Assembly (NCBI RefSeq): GCF_048771995.1
Contig: NC_133028.1
Span: 5,701,501-5,765,500, forward strand
Length of the DNA: 64,000 bases
From: Taeniopygia guttata
Lineage: Eukaryota; Chordata; Aves; Passeriformes; Estrildidae
Direction: 5' to 3'
Shown: one piece after another, positions 58,301 through 64,000 of the stretch
Layout: every line of letters starts with the position of its first letter
How positions within the stretch are numbered: the stretch's first letter is position 1
The notes under the pieces: model-generated
What the model was told of the DNA's origin: nothing
The model's database searches: none
The model's input: the letters and a program-made list of their open reading frames with translations, nothing else
Made by a program: the position numbers and the translations under genes

Positions 58301-60169
58301 CACCAGCATGGTTTGAGCTTATCTAGGGTGCAGGGCCTGCAAAGGAATGTTTTCAAATGCAGACAGACAGAAAACCAAGCTGTGTCAAAGAGCAGTTTTA
58401 CAGTTTTACACAATTAATGCTGCATGACTGAAATTTACACTTTTATTTCACATGCTTGGAGCAGACTGAGTTCTTGGTTTAGACATACAACAACAATAAA
58501 TAACCATGGAATCATAGAATGGTTTGGATTGGAAAGGATCTTAAAAGTTCATGTAATTCCAGCCCCCCTGCCATGGACAGGGACATCTGCCACTGGACCA
58601 GGCTGCTCAGAGCCCCATCTAACCTGGCTGGGAACACTTCCAGGGACTGAGCATCCACAGCTTCTCTGGGGAACTTGCTCCAGCTCACAGGGAAAAATTT
58701 CTTCCTAATATTTAATTTAAATCTCTCTTAATTTAAATAACTTGAGGTTTTCAAAGTGGGAACAGGTGCCTTTAATTCTCAGTTTTCTCCCTGCTTTTCC
58801 TCTGCAGTTGTAGAGATGTGTGCTCATGTTACATGCCTGGGTAGGCCTAACCTCATCTCCCAAGTAGAAATGTGTTTTCTTACCCTGTTTCCAAGGGCAT
58901 CACACACTGCCTTGTTTTTTTCTGCTAGGCTGGAATTATAGAGGAAATGCTGGAGGACACCTTTGAAGGCCTGGAGGATCAGGAGGAGATGGAGGAGGAA
59001 GCTGAGGCAGAAATTGACAAAATCCTGTTTGAAATTACAGCTGGTGAGTTTGTGAGTGCTGCTGCGAGCCAGGTTCTTGCTCTGTTCAATAAAATGCAGC
59101 AGCTGAAATCTTCATCTATTCTGCACTCTCCTAGTGGCATCTCTTGCTCTGGTGATGGGCAGAGAGCTCTGACAAACTGGTTTCTCAGGGAATACTGGCT
59201 GAGAAAGCCAGCGGGGCTCAGCGGGGCAGAACTAATATCCCTCAGCTGCTGTCTGTGCAGTTATGTAATTGAGGCTCTAACAGATCTGTGTTTGGCTGTG
59301 CAGTGAATCCTCTTAACAAGGTGGAACTGACGTGACTGACTAGGTATTGTTAATAACGAAACCAAGAAATAAACTCTGCTGCACTGCCTTGTGCCATAGG
59401 CTGTGTTGTGAGTCCTGGCAGTAACATGCTGTGTCTTGTTTGGGAGAAAAAACCCAAAGCAAACACAAAAACCCTCTTAAAACCAAAAGCACAACTTCTG
59501 CCTTCCAGCTCATGAAGTAATGATTTACTGGTTCAGTTATTTGACTTGGAGAATGCTTAGAATGCTCCTTTCATCTGGATTGCTTGTGATGTGGTGTGAT
59601 AGAAACAAGCACCAGGGCTGCATTCAGCTGTACCCCACTGCAAGTGCAGGGCCCACCCTGCTGGCACCTTGTGCCCAGTGCCTGGCACTTTGCCCTGTTC
59701 TTTCTCACATCCTAATTTGCTTTCTCCATCCTGGAATTTGCTGTTTCCTGGCTGGAGCAGCTCCCCTCCTCCCGGGCAGGCAGGGGGAGCTCCCAGGCAA
59801 GCAGCAGGGCCTGAGGGGAGCTGGGAGCAGAGCTCAGAGCTCTCCCAGCAGAGGCTCAGAGCTGGCAGGTCAGTGCTGCTGGGCAGCCATCACCCCTGCG
59901 CTGGCCCTGTCCCAGCTCAGGGGTGTGACCTCCATGGGAAATGACTGGTTTGGTTATTTTACATGTCCCTAAAAGCCACTAATTATTAAACGAAGACTTG
60001 ACACTCACTAACGAGCCTGTTCGTTGTTGCAGGGGCCTTGGGTAAAGCACCCAGTAAAGTCACAGATGCTCTGCCAGAGCCTGAGCCCATGGGAGCAGCT
60101 GCTGCTGCCACGGATGAGGAGGAGGACATCGAGGCCATGCAGTCACGGTTGGCCACCCTGAGGAGCTAG
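46336..60169 (+). CDS. CHMP3: CHMP3 (VPS24), ESCRT-III subunit
   Basis: Six exons join in frame to 219 residues (human 222): 46336-46380, 50979-51039, 54478-54657, 57105-57226, 58929-59043 and 60033-60169. CHMP3 is an ESCRT-III subunit that polymerises on endosomal, nuclear and midbody membranes during inward budding, sealing and abscission. The N-terminus MGLFGKTPEK keeps Gly2, the family's myristoylation site. A basic first helix (WSLKIRKEMRVIDRQIR) is followed by the Snf7 core helices. The C-terminus has an acidic linker and a MIT-interacting motif, IEAMQSRLATLRS, the family's docking site for VPS4 and the AMSH/UBPY deubiquitinases. The acidic linker is about three residues shorter than in human. 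All introns are GT-AG with matched phases. The start is fixed by family match and the strong Kozak context. Confidence 0.97.
46565..46896 (+). mobile_element. CR1 LINE 3' fragment, CHMP3 intron 1
   Basis: CR1 landmarks include TTAGGCTAGATGCTAAGAAG, TGGCTGCCCCATCCCTGAAA, GGTCTAGTGGGAGGCGTCCC, GCCCATGGCAGGGGTGGTTG and a terminal short repeat, ATTCTGTGATGCTGTGATTC. It begins less than 200 bp downstream of exon 1. Confidence 0.92.
47607..47841 (+). mobile_element. CR1 LINE 3' fragment, CHMP3 intron 1
   Basis: CR1 landmarks are GAGGGTGGCAGAGCCTGGAA, GTGGAGTCTCCCTCTCTGGA, CTTGGCAGGGGGTTTGGACT and GATGATCTCCAGAGATCCCT, ending with AATGATTCTGTGATTCTTTG. Confidence 0.93.
49620..50372 (+). mobile_element. 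Longer, diverged CR1 LINE fragment, CHMP3 intron 1
   Basis: About 750 bp keep the CR1 order of landmarks: CTCTGCAGGAAAGGATCTGG, GCAATGAAGGCAAACAGG, GAAGGATCTCAACAAGCTGG, CTGGGCTCCTTTTGGCCTGG, AGGCCAGGTTGGATGGAGCT and CCTTCCAACCCAAACCATTC. The open frames here (up to 160 codons) are decayed element sequence, with no intact reverse transcriptase. The 5' limit is approximate. Confidence 0.8.
50701..50770 (-). mobile_element. Short CR1 LINE 3'-end fragment
   Basis: The plus strand reads ATCATGGAATCATTGAAGAG, then TTTTGGTTGGAAGGGATCTG and TAAAGGTCCTCC: an antisense CR1 end. It lies about 210 bp upstream of CHMP3 exon 2. Confidence 0.82.
50979..51039 (+). CDS. CHMP3: CHMP3 coding exon 2
   Basis: This 61-bp exon encodes VNEWSLKIRKEMRVIDRQIR plus one base of an Asp codon. 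The acceptor is CTTTTTAAG and the donor is AGAG|GTTTGT. Confidence 0.94.
51040..54477. other. CHMP3: CHMP3 intron 2
   Basis: A 3.4-kb GT-AG intron with no recognised feature. A cysteine-rich open frame near 53.16-53.44 kb has no ATG start and was not accepted. Confidence 0.86.
54478..54657 (+). CDS. CHMP3: CHMP3 coding exon 3
   Basis: This 180-bp exon encodes IQREEEKVKRSIKDAAKK through NSVLMGMKNQL. The acceptor is TACCCCAG and the donor is CTTG|GTAAGA. Confidence 0.96.
54658..57104. other. CHMP3: CHMP3 intron 3
   Basis: A 2.4-kb GT-AG intron. A possible old retroviral LTR lies at about 55.1-55.45 kb; otherwise nothing was recognised. Confidence 0.85.
55130..55440 (+). mobile_element. Possible solo LTR remnant of an endogenous retrovirus (fossil)
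   Basis: The sequence has the feel of an avian LTR: a GGTTTCCCCATGTCTGAACA block, a poly(A)-signal-like region, then CCCCTCAGCCTGCAGGGTGT and a downstream TGCCTGGATGAGTGTCCC. No internal retroviral genes are nearby. It is broken and old. Ends and target duplications could not be fixed, and the family is not named. Confidence 0.35.
57105..57226 (+). CDS. CHMP3: CHMP3 coding exon 4
   Basis: This 122-bp exon encodes VLRVAGSLQKSTDVMKAMQ through MRDLSKEMMK. The acceptor is CCTTCACAG and the donor is AAG|GTGAGA. It ends at codon 136 in phase 0. Confidence 0.96.
57227..58928. other. CHMP3: CHMP3 intron 4
   Basis: A 1.7-kb GT-AG intron. It contains one CR1 fragment; the AT-rich stretch from about 57.39 to 58.19 kb is unlike its surroundings but could not be assigned. 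Confidence 0.86.
58507..58735 (-). mobile_element. CR1 LINE 3'-end fragment, CHMP3 intron 4
   Basis: The plus strand carries an antisense CR1 3' end in order: GGAATCATAGAATGGTTTGG, CCAGCCCCCCTGCCATGGAC, AGGGACATCTGCCACTGGAC, CACTTCCAGGGACTGAGCAT and AAAATTTCTTCCTAATATTT. Confidence 0.94.
58929..59043 (+). CDS. CHMP3: CHMP3 coding exon 5
   Basis: This 115-bp exon encodes AGIIEEMLEDTFEGLEDQEE through DKILFEITA. The acceptor is TTCTGCTAG and the donor is GCTG|GTGAGT. Confidence 0.96.
59044..60032. other. CHMP3: CHMP3 intron 5
   Basis: A 1.0-kb GT-AG intron with no recognised feature. Confidence 0.88.
60033..60169 (+). CDS. CHMP3: CHMP3 coding exon 6 (acidic linker and MIM)
   Basis: It encodes GALGKAPSKVTDALPEPEP, an Ala-rich stretch, the acidic DEEEDIEAMQ and the terminal SRLATLRS before TAG. 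The acceptor is TTGTTGCAG. Confidence 0.96.
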
Positions 60170-60560
60170 GGCCAGGATGGATGTGTACAGTTGGCTTTAT
60201 TTTATCCTGTCCTGCCTTCAAAATGAAAAACTTAATGTATTCTCATGTATGTAATATATATCTATTTTTTTTTCTTCCTGAGGATTTTTTTCTCCAAGAC
60301 ACTACTGTAATATACTTTCTGGGGAGTGCAGTCTCTTCCAGTTTTCTGTTCAGCCCATGTTTCCTGTGGTGACATGGCAAGGGTGGTGTAATGTTATGTA
60401 TTTTTAGATAAAGTCCTGCAATATATTCTCATCTTCAAGCAGCATTTCTCTCCAACAGGCACTTTGGTTTAATCTGCTACCAAAAACCTACAGCACTGTC
60501 AGATCTGTGTTTTCCTGAATCAATACAAATTTTATTAAAGCTGCTTCTAACAGTCACTGC
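60170..60560 (+). other. CHMP3: CHMP3 3'UTR with ATTAAA poly(A) signal
   Basis: The sequence after the TAG stop is T-rich. The first good poly(A) hexamer is ATTAAA at 60534-60539, which would give a 3'UTR of about 0.39 kb. The cleavage site is inferred. Confidence 0.65.
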
Positions 60561-63021
60561 CATGGCAGCAGTTTAGTTTGCATCACTTTGGCCTTTTCAC
60601 AAACAATGCCCACCTCTTAACACCTGCCTTTTAGTTTTGTAACACCTTTCTTTAGCACACTTAGGGCCTTCATTGCATAGTTAAAGAGAAGTTTTCAGTC
60701 TGTTTCAGCTCCGTATGGTCCAAGGAGAGGCTGTCTTAGCCAAGGCCTCGGGTGGCAGCAGTGGGAGGGGGCCCTGACTCACCAGGCTCTTGGCAAAGCT
60801 TCCCGTGGCCGTGCCAAGGCCTCTCTGCTGCTCCAATAGCTCATTTCAGGGTCATAGGAGAGCTGGATCTCCTCCCAAGGAAAAGCTTCAGGCAAAACAG
60901 ACGTCACAGCTCACAAAAGGCTGTTTGGAAACCAAGAAACTCTGACCCAAGCCCATCACTGCCACAGCACCTCCCCAACAAAGGCCAGAGCTCTTCATTT
61001 TAAGGAAGGCTGACTCAAAGAAAACCAAGTCTCTAAATAATTGTACCCTAACAGCAAGGGTAGAAAAACACAAGGCACACAGAGAGCAGGATGGAGTCCA
61101 ACACCTCCCATTTTCAGCCATAAAAGCGTGGGGAGGGCCAAGCACTGTTCACCTTTGTGCTGGGGGAGGAAAGTATCCCCAGTGCTTCAGGGCTCTGCAA
61201 TTCAAGTGTTCATCTCCACCCCAAATGCAACAAAAACAGGCAAGAGGGACAGTTTGTTTCTTGTGGTCTTAAAAATCCAGAAAGGACACATCAGAAACAG
61301 AAGTGGGTGAGAGCTGCAATAAAACAAGACTGAACAACAGCACAGTGGTAAAGAGCTCAAAATCCAGTTTCAACAATGAATCTTTTCAGATCTACACAGA
61401 CACAGGGTGTGGAAAATCAGTGTGACTCAGCTCCCTGGGAGGTACCTGTACTCCAGCTGCCCACAAATACTGTACCTGGTTCCAAGGAAAGCAATTAACC
61501 TGCTTAATGTCATCTCCCTCAACTTGATAGTTCAAGGGAGAATGGTCAGGTAAGTGTTTTTAAGCATACTTGACAAGTTCAAGCACAAATGCCAAATCAA
61601 GGCACCTGAAGTGACTAGAACAAGTTATTTACTGTCAAAGAGGTGTCAGCAAGTGAAGGTGGAGGAAAGCTCTCACTGAATACAGTGAAGGGCTGGTGTG
61701 TAGGTAAACCTTCTGTAAATCAACTTCACTTAAGTCTTACAAGAGGCTCCTGCTCCCTGCCTATCACCGCAGCCTGTCCCCACGCCTGGGGGAGCAATCA
61801 GAGGAAATTTCTCTGAAGAAGAACCCTGCCACCCAAACAGACTCAACAGTTGCTGCTGCTCACAAACAGCAGGTCAAGTACTACAGGGATAATTTGCAGA
61901 GTTAAAGTTGTTGCATAAGCTCAGAAAAGTGAACTTGGAGACCATCCTGCAGTTTTCAGTGCTGGGAAGGAACTGAAAGGTTAATTTTGTCTCAGGGTAT
62001 CTCATCAAATGAGAGAGTCACTTTTCTATTCATAACCTCTCTTCCTGTTTTAAGTTTTACAATGTTTTCAGTGTTTCTCCAAATAACCATGAGTTCTGTG
62101 TGTAGAATTTCAGATTGAAGCTGCAAAGCTCATGTGATACAGACCACAGCACTGGCAGCAGTAGTGTCAGCTAAGTCATGCTTGGGTTAACCAAAATTAA
62201 CTGTAAACAGGTCTGCTGCTAAATTCCATAACCTAAGCCTTCCAATAAACAGTATGAACCATTTCTGATACACAGTTTTCTTTTGCATTTCAAAGTACTG
62301 CATCAAATTAATTACATTTTAAACAGTCAGTTGAAGAAGACAGGCAAGAAACAGTATCTGAAATAGAAGAATTTTTATGTAACCATTCAGTGTTAAAAAC
62401 AAGAGAATCAAACATCAGTTCAAATTAAAGAGCAGTTTCAAACAGAAGACATTTGATTAGAAGTTTCTTTTAACATTTAGAAATTTAAATACATTTACCT
62501 AAAGATGGTTAACTCCCATCTCTATGTTACTATACAATAGCTTAAAGCTAGTTTAAATGCTAGTTCTATATTAATGTGAAATTCCAGAACTGCATTCTTA
62601 ACTTCTTATGTAAATTGGTTATTAAAGTGAGCAATTCCATACTTCCTCCCACCCCAAAATAAATTTTAAAAATTGAAGCTTTACAATGCCTTGAATAGTA
62701 TTTTTCAAACGAGTAATTTGGAATAGTTCCCAACAGTTCTATAGGAGGTATTTTGTACAGTTTGGAGAGCAACTCCGTATAAAGTTCTATTGCAACTGAG
62801 CATTCACAGTATGCCACAGTCCATACATATTACTACATATACATATCAGGTTTGTAAACATTGGAAGAATACACAGAACATAGTACCACGATCCTCTGGT
62901 ACTGCTGAAAGGAAGATGAGGTAACATTCATATAATCTCAAAGTCCACAGAGGTCCTGACTGAGTAGGTAAAACAGCTGCCAATGCTTCTGTTTCATAGT
63001 GTGTGGTTAAGGCGCTCTACG
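60561..63021. other. Convergent interval between CHMP3 and KDM3A, including the KDM3A 3'UTR
   Basis: No coding exon was seen. The part next to 63.02 kb must be KDM3A 3'UTR on the minus strand. I found no AATAAA or ATTAAA on the minus strand between about 60.56 and 63.02 kb; only weaker variants occur (CATAAA near 62.37 kb, AGTAAA near 61.63 kb). Confidence 0.65.
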
Positions 63022-63704
<683 letters not shown>

Positions 63705-64000
63705 CTGGCAAAGTCACAAGACAACAGGCATGTAAACACACCAGTCTGACTGGACAGTCAGGTTGTGTCCCTGGTATTGCATACCAAACACCATGTGTTC
63801 AGGTAGGAGAGTCACATAGTGGAAGTTTGGATCTTTACTCAGACCTTTGTCAAGGTTTCAGCATTGCTCAGGTCCCACTGGCTTCAAAGACACATTGCAG
63901 ATGTGGAAAATGCAAGTAATCCCAGCTGACAGTGGCAAGTGAAGCAGCTCGTGTTCACATTGGGAACCACTGTCAGACATGGAAGCAGTGCTCTGACACT
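63705..64000. other. KDM3A: KDM3A intron (partial)
   Basis: No further KDM3A exon was found before the right edge. Confidence 0.7.

Overview
The window is nuclear DNA from a bird. Four protein genes are recognised by reading exons with matching splice sites and protein families: RMND5A (minus strand, N-terminal part), RNF103 (plus, complete coding sequence), CHMP3 (plus, complete coding sequence) and KDM3A (minus, C-terminal end only). The same neighbours in the same relative orientations are known from human chromosome 2p11.2. CR1 LINE fragments are the dominant repeat, which points to a bird or another sauropsid; the species cannot be fixed from this sequence.

Layout. 1-20473 holds RMND5A coding exons 6 to 1 on the minus strand, split by introns of 0.15-6 kb; its last exons, with the RING-like domain, lie off the left edge. 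A CpG-rich promoter region (about 20.1-20.9 kb) is followed upstream by a GC-rich minisatellite built on a repeated GGATCC core. 20.9-26.9 kb is intergenic space between two divergent genes, with CR1 fragments. 26930-42442 is RNF103 in four coding exons, the last one carrying three quarters of the protein. 43.0-46.3 kb is a short intergenic gap ending in a CR1 copy that abuts the CHMP3 promoter. 46336-60169 is CHMP3 in six coding exons, with several CR1 copies in intron 1. The remainder, 60.2-64 kb, is the convergent 3' side of CHMP3 and KDM3A; three terminal KDM3A exons are visible.

The genes do not form an operon. RMND5A and RNF103 both act in ubiquitin ligation (the cytosolic/nuclear CTLH complex and the endoplasmic reticulum membrane respectively), CHMP3 is an ESCRT-III subunit, and KDM3A is a histone H3K9 demethylase. 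Their adjacency is conserved synteny, and no functional coupling is claimed.

No novel biological system was found. The points most worth a second look are a GC-AG intron in KDM3A, a phased array of GC boxes in the CHMP3 promoter, the minisatellite upstream of RMND5A, and an overlapping two-way poly(A) hexamer between CHMP3 and KDM3A.
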